This document shows positions 26,817-35,137 of a DNA stretch of 63,589 nucleotides, one piece after another. Every line of letters begins with the position of its first letter. Position 1 is the stretch's first letter. Under the pieces are notes generated by a model, which was given only the letters and a program-made list of their open reading frames with translations, ran no database searches and was not told the DNA's origin. The translations under genes were made by a program, and so were the position numbers. This stretch comes from Lachnospiraceae bacterium (GTDB lineage: Bacteria > Bacillota > Clostridia > Lachnospirales > Lachnospiraceae): contig WRAQ01000014.1 in the NCBI GenBank assembly GCA_009780115.1, positions 1 to 63,589 on the forward strand, in the 5' to 3' direction.

Positions 26817-28343
26817 ATGAATAAATTTGGGGTAATTGATGAGTACCGGACAAAAGTAGTCAAGCTGGTCGTCATTATTGTATCTCTTAGTGCATTTGCA
26901 GCAGGGTTAGTTTTTCCAGCCTTGAAATTATTTGGTTTGTACCCTGATGTATCATGGAATGCAGTCATTATATTTGATATCATAATTTTTATTGAAGTAA
27001 TAGCAGGACTATATCTTGCGAAAACAAGTGTTGCCGATGGAATATTAAAGCCAGAGAAAGAAAAAATGGTGAAACTTTTTCTGGTCATCGTGCAATGCGT
27101 GAATATTAATTTGATTAACTGGATATTCCCTTCCAAAGAGACTTGGATTTTTATATTTTATTTCTTGATTCTGATGGCTCTGTTCCTGGATATGAAAATT
27201 ATTATTACTTGTGCTATTGTTGATATCGCTTCACTCATAATCCTGTTTCTCTTCAAGCCAACGTCACATCCGGTAGCTGAATATTACATATCTGACTTTA
27301 TTATCAGAACCATTAATATTACCTTAAGTGTCAGCGGAATCATAATTTTTGTTTATTTTGTCAGCAATATTCTGATGAATGCCAAAAAAGATGAGCTGGA
27401 AAAGAACCAAAATAAAATGACCCTGATATTTGATAAAGTGACACTTCTGTCAGAAAGGCTGATCAGTTCTAGTAAAGTGATTCTCGACAAGGCGCAAAAT
27501 GACAGCTCCTCTACCGAAGAGCTTTCTGCCGTAAGTGAAAACTTATTAGAAGCAAGCAATAAGGTTCTTGAAATGACCAAAGATGGGGAAGAAAATTTAT
27601 CCGCTTTAAGTATAAGCAGCCGAAATATGGCCGAAAAAATGTATGAAGTAGATGAAATATCGGGCAGCCTGGTAGATATTTCGGTTGCAAATGAAACGGC
27701 GCTTAATAATTTGATGATGATTAGCAGCAAAGTAGAAGGTTCGACTAAACAGACCATGGAAGTGACGGAAAAGCTATTAAATGAAACCGGGGAGATTGGC
27801 CAGGCCCTTGTGATTATTAATGAAATTGCGGAGTCAATTAACCTGTTAGCTTTAAACGCATCAATAGAAGCCGCCAGAGCCGGTGAATTTGGCAGAGGGT
27901 TCTCCGTTGTTGCCCAGGAAGTTGGCCGCCTTGCCGATAATACCAAAGAATCATTAAAAGATGTCGATGGGGTTATCGCAAAGGTACAAACCGGTACGAA
28001 AACAGTAACAGAATTTATGAACGAAAATGCGAAGCAAATGTTGGAGCAAAATATTGTTTTAAATAAAACAGTTGATGAAATCCGGAACATGCTTGAACTT
28101 CTGAAAAAATCGGCGGCGGCTGTTTCAGCGGTTAACAAACTGCAAACACAGCAAGAAAAAGCAATTCAAAAAACAATCGATGTAAATGACGGGATTGTTA
28201 ACAGCATTAACAAACAAAATAGTGATTTCGTCAATATTACCGAAATGGTTCAGGGAAATGCCCAAGATATCCATGAATTGGTCGATCAGGCTGACAAACT
28301 TGATCATATTATCAAAGAGTTGGATGAAGTGCTTAAGATATAA
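26817..28343 (+). CDS. Methyl-accepting chemotaxis protein with a multi-TM N-terminus
   Basis: Chemoreceptor-type signalling protein of 508 aa. The N-terminal 185 residues contain about six TM segments with very short loops and no Cache or four-helix sensor domain. After a coiled coil (about 188-215) comes the cytoplasmic signalling domain, with the hairpin tip [17 protein letters not shown] and [15 protein letters not shown]. The AAGGTAAG ribosome-binding site lies before ATG 26817. It is probably co-transcribed with the KASIII-like gene. No che genes are in the window. A ligand within or at the membrane, possibly a product of the neighbouring enzyme, is inference. Confidence 0.93.
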   Translation: MNKFGVIDEYRTKVVKLVVIIVSLSAFAAGLVFPALKLFGLYPDVSWNAVIIFDIIIFIEVIAGLYLAKTSVADGILKPEKEKMVKLFLVIVQCVNINLINWIFPSKETWIFIFYFLILMALFLDMKIIITCAIVDIASLIILFLFKPTSHPVAEYYISDFIIRTINITLSVSGIIIFVYFVSNILMNAKKDELEKNQNKMTLIFDKVTLLSERLISSSKVILDKAQNDSSSTEELSAVSENLLEASNKVLEMTKDGEENLSALSISSRNMAEKMYEVDEISGSLVDISVANETALNNLMMISSKVEGSTKQTMEVTEKLLNETGEIGQALVIINEIAESINLLALNASIEAARAGEFGRGFSVVAQEVGRLADNTKESLKDVDGVIAKVQTGTKTVTEFMNENAKQMLEQNIVLNKTVDEIRNMLELLKKSAAAVSAVNKLQTQQEKAIQKTIDVNDGIVNSINKQNSDFVNITEMVQGNAQDIHELVDQADKLDHIIKELDEVLKI

Positions 28344-28348
28344 ATGGT

Positions 28349-29143
28349 TTACATATTTGCATTTTCCTGTAAAATGAAATAATCACGAACTTCCAACAAA
28401 TTAGGTAAAATTTTAACCGTCAGCTTTTTTATCTCTTCATCAGGCTTCACAATATCCGGCACCATAATTACTTTCATCCCGGCGGAATAAGCGGCGCGGA
28501 CCCCGTTAAAGGAATCCTCAATTGCGTAAGCTTTTTCCGGCGGGGTGCCGATTTTCCGGCAGGCTTCAAGAAATATATCGGGTGATGGTTTACTTTTTTC
28601 CACCATATCACCACCAACAACGACTTTAAAATATTTAAGCAAACCGGCGTTGCCTAACTGTTGTTTTACCAGATGGGCCGCTGTTGAAGAAGCAAGCCCG
28701 ATTTGATAATTATTTTCGGAAAGATATTCAAGTATTTCCTTTGCGCCGGATTTTACCGGAATGCCCTCCGTATCGGCTTTTTGAAAAAACATATCTATAG
28801 TAAGCCCATTTAACTTATCATAATCAAAATCCTGACCATAAAAATCCATATAAAGTGCTTTAGTTGCTTCAGCATGAAAGCCGATAACACGCCGGTAAAC
28901 TTCATCAATATCCTTCAAGTTATATTCAGCGGCAATTCTGCGCCAGCAATCAAGAAACATATTTTCAGTGTCAAAAATGATTCCATCCATATCAAAAATA
29001 ATAGTGTTAAGAGATTTTCTAAGTTTGCGTTCATTGGAACGCAAACAAACAAAATCTAAAACTTCACACGGCAAATTTGAGCCTGCCGAAATCAAAGATT
29101 CCGTTGTCTCAAAGTTTGTAGGTCTTTGATAAGCATCTTTCAT
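28349..29143 (-). CDS. HAD-superfamily hydrolase, beta-phosphoglucomutase-like, with repeat-derived N-terminus
   Basis: Phosphatase or phosphomutase of the HAD-IA group. The catalytic motifs are IIFDMDGIIFDTE (nucleophile Asp), LASSTAAHL, KPSPDIFLEA and AIEDSFNGVRAA. The catalytic domain begins only at about residue 45; the preceding residues, from MKDAYQRPTN on, are unlike HAD proteins and their DNA is largely hairpin sequence, including family B copy B2. ATG at 29143 has a good GGAG 6 bp upstream and starts 1 bp after rtcB, so the extension is probably translated. Substrate unknown. It is convergent with the chemoreceptor gene, only 5 bp away, without a visible terminator. Confidence 0.9.
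   Translation of the reverse strand: MKDAYQRPTNFETTESLISAGSNLPCEVLDFVCLRSNERKLRKSLNTIIFDMDGIIFDTENMFLDCWRRIAAEYNLKDIDEVYRRVIGFHAEATKALYMDFYGQDFDYDKLNGLTIDMFFQKADTEGIPVKSGAKEILEYLSENNYQIGLASSTAAHLVKQQLGNAGLLKYFKVVVGGDMVEKSKPSPDIFLEACRKIGTPPEKAYAIEDSFNGVRAAYSAGMKVIMVPDIVKPDEEIKKLTVKILPNLLEVRDYFILQENANM
29004..29069 (-). repeat. Family B hairpin, copy B2, inside the HAD coding sequence
   Basis: On the coding strand GTGTGAAG TTTT AGATTTT opens the element and AGAAAATCT CTTAACAC closes it, around an inner perfect stem TTTGCGTTC..GAACGCAAA. The same outline occurs at 19660-19713, 47885-47950 and 58004-58086. Here it is read as about 22 residues near HAD residues 25-46. Confidence 0.8.
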
Positions 29144-29144
29144 A

Positions 29145-30272
29145 CTAGTCTCCTGCTGCTTTAAAATTATAAAGCGGTTTGATAGTTTTAATTACCTCGG
29201 CCGTTTCACCGATATTTGCAATTATCTCATCCATCGGTTTATAAGCAAAAGGGGCCTCGTCCAGGGTACTCCGGTTAACGGTTGACGAATAGATACCCTG
29301 CATCGATTTTTCATATTGCGACAGGGTAAAACTTTCTTTCGCCGCACTCCGGCTCATCAATCTTCCTGCCCCATGGGGGGCGGAGTAGTTCCAGTCGGCA
29401 TTTCCTTTGCCGATACAAATCAAGCTGCCGTCACGCATATTCAGTGGAATCAGTATCCGCTCGTTTTGCTTTGCGGAAATCGCACCTTTACGGAGGATTT
29501 TCGTCTCAAGGTCAATAAAATTATGGATAGTGGTAAATTGCTCCGTTATTTTCAATTTTGCCCGCTTTTCGATTTCCCGGATTATTGCTTTCCGGTTGAT
29601 ATCGGCATAACGCTGGACAACTGCCATATCATGCAGATAATCATCAAAATCTTTTCCTTCAACATAAGCAAGGACCCGGTCAACCCGCTCTTTTTTTCCT
29701 GCTTGTTTTGCCTTACGCTGTGACTCATCAGCGGCAGCTTTTTGATAAAAATCGCATACTTGTTTGCCAAGGTTACGGCTGCCCGAATGGACAACAAGAT
29801 ACAATTTACCTTCATTATCAGCACCAAGTTCGATAAAATGATTACCTCCGCCTAAAGTACCAACCGAAAGAAGGGCCCGGTTTATATTAACGTGGCGCGC
29901 ACAACGCAGCTCATTAAGGTCAATATCATCACTAAAGTGATGAGGTGTTTTTCGGGTATTAAAACCCGAGGGGATAAATTGGTGGATAACTTTATCAAGC
30001 TTTTGCAATTCAATTTTTTTATCCGCTAAAATGGCAGTTTCCATACCGCAGCCAATATCAACACCAACAAGATTGGGGACGATTTTGTCTTTAATCGTCA
30101 TCGTTGTGCCGATGGTACACCCCATTCCGGCATGATAATCGGGCATAATCCTGATTTTGCTGCCCGAAACAAATTCTTGTTCAAGCAGATGTTGGATTTG
30201 GACGATAGCGCTAGGTTCCGAATTATGGGTAAAAATTTTGGCACTGCCATAAGTTCCGGTTAGTTCAATCAT
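29145..30272 (-). CDS. rtcB: RNA-splicing ligase RtcB
   Basis: GTP- and Mn-dependent ligase joining 2',3'-cyclic phosphate (or 3'-phosphate) and 5'-OH RNA ends, for RNA repair. The 375-aa protein has the metal and guanylylation motifs GVDIGCGMETA, GTLGGGNHFIEL, VHSGSRNLGKQV and SAPHGAGRLMSRS. It is directly followed by the HAD gene and preceded by element A5. No rtcA or archease gene is visible nearby. Confidence 0.96.
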   Translation of the reverse strand: MIELTGTYGSAKIFTHNSEPSAIVQIQHLLEQEFVSGSKIRIMPDYHAGMGCTIGTTMTIKDKIVPNLVGVDIGCGMETAILADKKIELQKLDKVIHQFIPSGFNTRKTPHHFSDDIDLNELRCARHVNINRALLSVGTLGGGNHFIELGADNEGKLYLVVHSGSRNLGKQVCDFYQKAAADESQRKAKQAGKKERVDRVLAYVEGKDFDDYLHDMAVVQRYADINRKAIIREIEKRAKLKITEQFTTIHNFIDLETKILRKGAISAKQNERILIPLNMRDGSLICIGKGNADWNYSAPHGAGRLMSRSAAKESFTLSQYEKSMQGIYSSTVNRSTLDEAPFAYKPMDEIIANIGETAEVIKTIKPLYNFKAAGD

Positions 30273-30303
30273 GTATACCCCTTTCGCATTTACTGTTCCT
30301 TAA

Positions 30304-30410
30304 ATCAGGCAATAAACTCTCTCCGTCACTACGGCCTAATTGAATGTAAAATACAAACATTAGATGGGAAGAAGGCGGCCTAAGGTTCCTGCGAGATGTT
30401 TTTGCCTGAT
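30304..30410. repeat. Family A palindromic element, copy A5
   Basis: Arms ATCAGGCAATAAAC and GTTTTTGCCTGAT, including outer ATCAGGC/GCCTGAT complementarity specific to this copy. Inner parts are CCGTCACTACGGCC and GGCCTAAGGTTCCTGCGAG. It lies between the metallophosphoesterase and rtcB. Confidence 0.85.
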
Positions 30411-30418
30411 ATAATCCT

Positions 30419-31123
30419 TCACAACTCGGTGAAATCTTCATACATAAACTGCACTTTATCAATCACCCGGGTTTTATGCATATGCCCGCAATACCAACGG
30501 GAATAATCAAGCTTATTTTCAACCATATCCAGCCATTTTTCGGTACTGTTGTCTATATCTTTATAAACGAATGGGAAAATTTGATGAATATATTTATACG
30601 GGCAGGTATGGGAAAAAATAATATCAATCTGCCATTTTTCAGCGGCAAGCCGTTCTTCAACCCGCTTCTTCACTTCCGCCGAGGGCTGCTCATCCGCCCA
30701 CCAACCCATGTCTTTAAGGAGCCGGTACTCCTTGTCAACACTATATGCACCGCCAATTGCTATACACCTTTTCCCATTCAGCTCATAAATTTCGCCGTCT
30801 TTTGCAAATAAAATATTCGGAAATTCCGGCTCAACATATACAATGCCGCAATTCCAAACTCTTTCTTCATATGCCGTCAGACTCTCCGGCCGTATTTCAT
30901 GATTCCCGTGAATGCAAAGCAAGGTGATAGGCAGCTCGTTTAATAACCGTTTCAAATTTTCATCATTTAAATGTCCGGGATACTTGTGAGTATCATTACC
31001 AATATAGTTTATCCCAACATCACCAAGAATAACAAGAATATCATTCTTATTCGTGTCCATCCGCCCGCAAAAATCGGCTACGCGCCTAAAATCCCGATGA
31101 GTATCTCCGGTGAGGTAAATCAA
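30419..31123 (-). CDS. Calcineurin-like metallophosphoesterase
   Basis: Cytoplasmic metal-dependent phosphoesterase of 234 aa. Family motifs are YLTGDTHRDF (GD-x-H), VILGDVGINY (GD), CIHGNHE (GNH), IIFSHTCP and CGHMH. The start is TTG at 31123, 9 bp after AGGCGG. The substrate cannot be read from sequence. It precedes rtcB in the same direction; a joint RNA-repair role is only a guess. Confidence 0.9.
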   Translation of the reverse strand: MIYLTGDTHRDFRRVADFCGRMDTNKNDILVILGDVGINYIGNDTHKYPGHLNDENLKRLLNELPITLLCIHGNHEIRPESLTAYEERVWNCGIVYVEPEFPNILFAKDGEIYELNGKRCIAIGGAYSVDKEYRLLKDMGWWADEQPSAEVKKRVEERLAAEKWQIDIIFSHTCPYKYIHQIFPFVYKDIDNSTEKWLDMVENKLDYSRWYCGHMHKTRVIDKVQFMYEDFTEL

Positions 31124-31289
31124 ATTTGTACCGCCTTTTTAAATATTCTGTAATAACTTTTGCAGTCCCTCAAGCTTTTCATGAGTAATAAGCGCTGTTT
31201 TTTCAGTACCTTTCAGGGAAACAATATATGTCCAGCGGCCATATGGATAGACCGGACGGTTATTTTTGCTTTAGTAGCTGCATGGTTAT

Positions 31290-31319
31290 ATTATATCACA
31301 TTTGCTTTACCTTTTCCAA
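31290..31319 (-). promoter_or_regulatory. Probable promoter upstream of the metallophosphoesterase
   Basis: Minus-strand TTGGAA (31319-31314) and TATAAT (31295-31290), 18-bp spacer, overlapping the 3' end of the vanT-like gene. Between it and the TTG start lies about 165 bp containing a 43-codon open frame without a normal start codon. Confidence 0.5.
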
Positions 31320-33554
31320 CCTTGCCCCCAACCGGCTTAATATCTCATTCGTAATAGTCCCGGTTTGTACGGCGATATCCCCGGCGGTTATTTCGGCTTC
31401 ACCTGACTTTCCAATTATAAAAGCAACATCCCCGCTTTTGACGTCTTTAATATCTGTCACATCAACCGTCAGGCTATCCATACAAATACGCCCGATAACC
31501 GGGGCTTTCGACCCGTTTATCAGCACATGGCCGTCTGATTGATTACAATCAGAAAGCAAACGCGGGATACCATCCCCATATCCAATCGTGATAGTGGCAA
31601 TCTTCATATCCCGCAGAGCAGTGAATTTAAGACCATAACCAGCCGCTTCCCCGGCATAAAGCGGCCCGGTCATCGCAACCCGCGCTTTTACTGATAATAC
31701 CGGCTTTAATCCGGAACCCCATTTTTCCGTATCGCAAGAATTACTTAACATGCCGTAAAGGCTGATCCCCACCCTGGCATAGTCATACGAATTATCAAAA
31801 CCGCGCAGAACTCCATAACTGCTTTGAACATGGGTTTTAGGCAGTTTTATGCCCTGTTCCCTGATACTTAAAAGGACTTCATTAAAGCTTTCAATTTGCT
31901 TTTCGGTATAAGCTATATCGCTTGCTTTTTCACTGTCAGCAACACAAAGATGGGTATAAATACCCGTTACCGAAAGATTTTTGTCCGCGAGTACCGCTAA
32001 AATTTTATCGATATTCTCTGAACGTTCACCCATCCGGTGCATTCCGGTATCAACTTTAAGGTGAACCGGTATTTTTTTACTGCCTTTGCTTTTACTCAAT
32101 AGAATGGCATATTCATAATCGAGAACGGTTTGAGTTAAACGGTATCGCTTAAGTAAAGGAAATAATTCGGGATGCGTATACCCTAAAACCAAGATTTCCC
32201 CTTTGATATTAAACTTTCGCAATTCCATGCCTTCCCAAACTGTCACAACACAAAAGGCCCGAATCCCGCAAGCATTTAATTCCTTAGCTATTTCTACTGC
32301 CCCATGGCCATAAGCATTTGCTTTTACCGCCGGCATTAAGCAGCAGCCTTCCGGCAAATGACTTTTTAAAACATTAATATTATGGCGCAGATTTTTCATG
32401 TCAAGTTCGCACCATGCCCTGTGAGTCCCAAGTTGAACTTCCTGTTTAAGCGAAACTTTGGTTTTGGTTTGTATTCTATATTTTTGCGAGAGATTGGTTT
32501 TATTAATAAAAATACGACTCAAGATTGCTATAAAAACCGAACATAAAAATGACAGCAGGCATACCGCAAGATAATGAACCATACTATTTTCCACTAATAA
32601 ATTTGTAAGATTCATAAAGCGGGCAATACCGCGGACAACAATAATAAACAACGGATGCAGGAAATAAATCCACAGGGCAATATCACGCAACATTGCACCA
32701 TTCCGTAAAATAGTATTGTTCTGTAAAATATCATTATTCCGCAAAGTCGTATCGGACAGTAATTTTTTATCGCAGTTCAGCAAAAGCTGAAACAAGAAAT
32801 ACATCGCAGGAACTAAGGTAATATAAAGACTGTCATGCCGTTGATAACCAAGATGGTTAAGCGCTAAACCTTCCATAAGCATCAACGTCATCGAAATGAT
32901 AAAACCAGCCAAATTTTTCCATATATGCGTATTTACATTTTTCCTGTCCTCTTGTTTCGAAATCAAAACTGCCATCACCAAAAAAAGCGGGGCATAAAAT
33001 ATACCGTTACGTGTATAAGAAGAAAGTGCGAAAATTACTTCATAGGCCGATTCTAAAAATGGTATCTTCGCGGCAAGGCCATAGTAACTATCACCAAATA
33101 AACCGATAATATACAATACCACCGTAAAACCAATAACTAAATTCAATGAGAATTTGCGTAATAAAGCATAAGCAAGTAATATGCCAATAATCGCGGCCGG
33201 CAAATACCACAGATGATAAAACGTGCCGTCAAAGATAATATTTTTAAGGAAAGTAATTAAGAAATTTCCATTAGCGTAATGGCCGGCACGGAGACTGATC
33301 GGAAGATATATAAGTGTTGCCCCCATATATATCAAGGCAGTTTTTTTGACAAAACTAAGTGGTGTTTTCATCCTGCCTAAAACAAAATACCCTGTCACCA
33401 TCAGGAAGAAGGGGACAGCGATACGGGCAAATACATGAATAACAAGAAAATTTAGGGTTTGGTTAACCGATGATAGCGGGGCGGTATGAATCCCAACAAT
33501 TAAAAGGGCGGCAAATATTCGAAAGCGGTCGAGACTGCGATATTCTTGATTCAT
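31296..33554 (-). CDS. vanT: VanT-type membrane serine/alanine racemase
   Basis: Fusion of an N-terminal acyltransferase-3 membrane domain (about 1-355, ten or so TM segments, conserved His23 in VGIHT) and a C-terminal PLP-dependent alanine-racemase-like domain (about 377-752). The PLP lysine is K411 in VKANAYGHG; the second catalytic Tyr is in AGEAAGYGLKF, and GYGDGIPR and GRICMDSL are conserved. This architecture is that of VanT, which supplies D-Ser in VanG/VanC/VanE-type vancomycin resistance. Ser versus Ala preference cannot be settled here. A loop at about 267-291 has four hexapeptide repeats of the type xILRNN. A VanG-type ligase gene is immediately upstream. Confidence 0.9.
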   Translation of the reverse strand: MNQEYRSLDRFRIFAALLIVGIHTAPLSSVNQTLNFLVIHVFARIAVPFFLMVTGYFVLGRMKTPLSFVKKTALIYMGATLIYLPISLRAGHYANGNFLITFLKNIIFDGTFYHLWYLPAAIIGILLAYALLRKFSLNLVIGFTVVLYIIGLFGDSYYGLAAKIPFLESAYEVIFALSSYTRNGIFYAPLFLVMAVLISKQEDRKNVNTHIWKNLAGFIISMTLMLMEGLALNHLGYQRHDSLYITLVPAMYFLFQLLLNCDKKLLSDTTLRNNDILQNNTILRNGAMLRDIALWIYFLHPLFIIVVRGIARFMNLTNLLVENSMVHYLAVCLLSFLCSVFIAILSRIFINKTNLSQKYRIQTKTKVSLKQEVQLGTHRAWCELDMKNLRHNINVLKSHLPEGCCLMPAVKANAYGHGAVEIAKELNACGIRAFCVVTVWEGMELRKFNIKGEILVLGYTHPELFPLLKRYRLTQTVLDYEYAILLSKSKGSKKIPVHLKVDTGMHRMGERSENIDKILAVLADKNLSVTGIYTHLCVADSEKASDIAYTEKQIESFNEVLLSIREQGIKLPKTHVQSSYGVLRGFDNSYDYARVGISLYGMLSNSCDTEKWGSGLKPVLSVKARVAMTGPLYAGEAAGYGLKFTALRDMKIATITIGYGDGIPRLLSDCNQSDGHVLINGSKAPVIGRICMDSLTVDVTDIKDVKSGDVAFIIGKSGEAEITAGDIAVQTGTITNEILSRLGARLEKVKQM
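32695..32760 (-). repeat. 18-bp tandem repeat within vanT
   Basis: Three to four imperfect copies of an 18-bp unit (like ATTCCGTAAAATAGT) encode TTLRNN, DILQNN, TILRNG and AMLRD. It lies between two TM segments of the acyltransferase domain. Confidence 0.75.
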
Positions 33555-33572
33555 TATACTCCTATCAGCAAT

Positions 33573-33676
33573 ACAGGCAATAAACTCTTTTCGCCGCTAC
33601 GGCCTAATTGGCTCTAATTTGCATTTCATCTTGGGAAGAAGGCGGCCTAATGCGACTACAAGATGTTTTTGCCTGT
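33573..33676. repeat. Family A palindromic element, copy A6
   Basis: Arms ACAGGCAATAAAC and GTTTTTGCCTGT. The inner stem is GCCGCTACGGCC on the left and GGCCTAATGCGAC on the right. It separates the VanG-like ligase from vanT. Confidence 0.85.
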
Positions 33677-33690
33677 TTTTCTACATCAGC

Positions 33691-34743
33691 TCATAACTCC
33701 TTAATAGCTTGCCTAACCGCTGTTCTGACGATTTGTCCCATCGTCATCCCAATAGCTCCAAGCATCTTGGGATAACGGCTATTGACCGTAAAACCAGGAA
33801 TCGTATTTACTTCATTAAAAACAATCTCCCCGTCCGGGGTTAGAAAAACATCAACCCGCGCAAAACCGGTGCAGCCAAGCGCTCTATATATCCGCTTTGC
33901 AATATCTTTAATTTCAGCGGTTTTTTCAGCGGATATCCGGGCCGGAACATGGATTTTGGAGGTTTCCAGAGTATATTTTTCTTTAAAATCAAAAAAACTT
34001 TCGGTAATCTCAATCTCATCCGGCTCACCTACAATTAATTCTTCGTTACCTAATACCGCAGAGCCGATTTCTATGCCGGTAATGCTTTCTTCAACAATGA
34101 CTTCATCATCAAATAAAAATGCCATTTTGACGGCAGTTAGCAAACTCTCCCTATCATCCACTTTCGAAATACCAAAAGATGAACCGGCTTTAACCGGTTT
34201 TACAAACAAAGGATAACCAATTACCGCCGCCTGATTGAGGATAAATTCAACTTCATTATCATTTTTGAGTACGAATGCTTGCGGTACCCGTATTCCGTTA
34301 AAGCTTACGATTTTGTGCGCCCTATCCTTGTCCATGCAAAGAGCGGAGGCCATTGTTTTGCAGCCAATAATAGGAATCCCGGCTAGTTCAAGTAAACCCT
34401 GTACCGTCCCGTCTTCACCGTTTTTTCCATGCAGGATTGGCATCGCGGCATCAAGATGGATAATGCGGGTTTCGTTTGTCCCAAATTCAAGTATGCCTTT
34501 AGTTTCACGGCATGGCGAAATAATAGCACGGATACAATCAGCAGTATTTACCCATGTGCCGTCCTTAATTTTTTCTACACTCCCAATATATCTAAACCAT
34601 TCACCGTCGGGTGTAATTCCGATTAAAACCGGTTCATACTTATGAAGGTCAAAATGGGTGATTACCGAATATGCCGATTGCAAAGAAACCTCATACTCAC
34701 TTGAACAGCCGCCAAATATTACGGCAATGTTTAATTTTTTCAT
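33691..34743 (-). CDS. vanG: VanG-type D-alanine--D-serine (or D-Ala) ligase
   Basis: ATP-grasp ligase forming a D-Ala-D-X dipeptide for peptidoglycan precursors. The 350-aa protein begins IAVIFGGCSSEYEVSLQSA and contains HGKNGEDGTVQGLLELAGIP, SALCMDKDRAHK, GYPLFVKPVKAGSSFGI, FDFKEKYTLETSKIHVPA and FNEVNTIPGFT. By memory this resembles VanG more than housekeeping Ddl, and the adjacent VanT-type racemase supports D-Ser use. No VanXY, VanRS or VanW-like gene is present. Specificity remains unproven; it could be a Ddl. ATG 34743 follows AGGAGTG. Confidence 0.85.
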   Translation of the reverse strand: MKKLNIAVIFGGCSSEYEVSLQSAYSVITHFDLHKYEPVLIGITPDGEWFRYIGSVEKIKDGTWVNTADCIRAIISPCRETKGILEFGTNETRIIHLDAAMPILHGKNGEDGTVQGLLELAGIPIIGCKTMASALCMDKDRAHKIVSFNGIRVPQAFVLKNDNEVEFILNQAAVIGYPLFVKPVKAGSSFGISKVDDRESLLTAVKMAFLFDDEVIVEESITGIEIGSAVLGNEELIVGEPDEIEITESFFDFKEKYTLETSKIHVPARISAEKTAEIKDIAKRIYRALGCTGFARVDVFLTPDGEIVFNEVNTIPGFTVNSRYPKMLGAIGMTMGQIVRTAVRQAIKEL

Positions 34744-34790
34744 TATAAAACACTCCTATTTGATATGTCCCTTATTTTAACATGCCCCGA

Positions 34791-34849
34791 TTAAGAGTGT
34801 CTTAACGTCTGTTTAAGATAAAGTGAGAATTTTATGAAGATTTTCTTAA
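34791..34849 (-). promoter_or_regulatory. Cluster of TTAAGA half-sites upstream of the VanG-like ligase
   Basis: Four hexamers in alternating orientation: TTAAGA at 34791, TCTTAA at 34800, TTAAGA at 34813 and TCTTAA at 34844. A -10-like TAAAAT (34779-34774 on the minus strand) has no good -35. This looks like an activator-dependent promoter, possibly for an OmpR-type regulator such as a VanR; that identification is inference. Confidence 0.4.
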
Positions 34850-34863
34850 AACTTTTTGCAGAT

Positions 34864-35093
34864 CTGTATACTTGGGTATGAGACTTCTCATACCCGACGT
34901 GCGAGCTGCGTTCGCCTGCGAGATTTCGGGATTTATTCCTGAAATCGAGCGTTAAGGCGATAATTTCATTACGCAGCTCTGTATACTGGGGTATGAGACT
35001 TCTCATACCCGATGTGCGAGCTGCGTTCGCCTGTGAGATTTCGGGATTTATTCCTGAAATCGAGCGTTAAGGCGATAATTTCATTATGCAGCT
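34864..35093. repeat. 115-bp direct repeat, two copies, each able to fold
   Basis: Copies 34864-34978 and 34979-35093 differ at only about four positions. Each holds a 10-bp-stem hairpin GGGTATGAGA CT TCTCATACCC, then an outer stem GAGCTGCG/CGCAGCTC enclosing CGCC/GGCG and GATTTC..GAAATC. This fills most of the 394-bp interval between rny and the ligase gene; no gene is seen there. Confidence 0.9.
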
Positions 35094-35101
35094 CTGTACA
35101 T

Positions 35102-35130
35102 AAAAACAAAGTGCCGCATCACCGCGGCAC
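35102..35130 (-). terminator. Intrinsic terminator of rny
   Basis: Minus-strand GTGCCGC GGTGAT GCGGCAC followed by TTTGTTTTT, starting 8 bp after the rny stop. Confidence 0.85.
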
Positions 35131-35137
35131 TTCATTT

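Noticed and set aside
30265-30462. 65-codon open frame between rtcB and the metallophosphoesterase
   Set aside because: It consists mostly of family A element A5; the peptide is a translation of the repeat arm.
34791-35006. 71-codon open frame upstream of the VanG-like gene
   Set aside because: It runs through the 115-bp direct repeat and its hairpins and resembles no protein.
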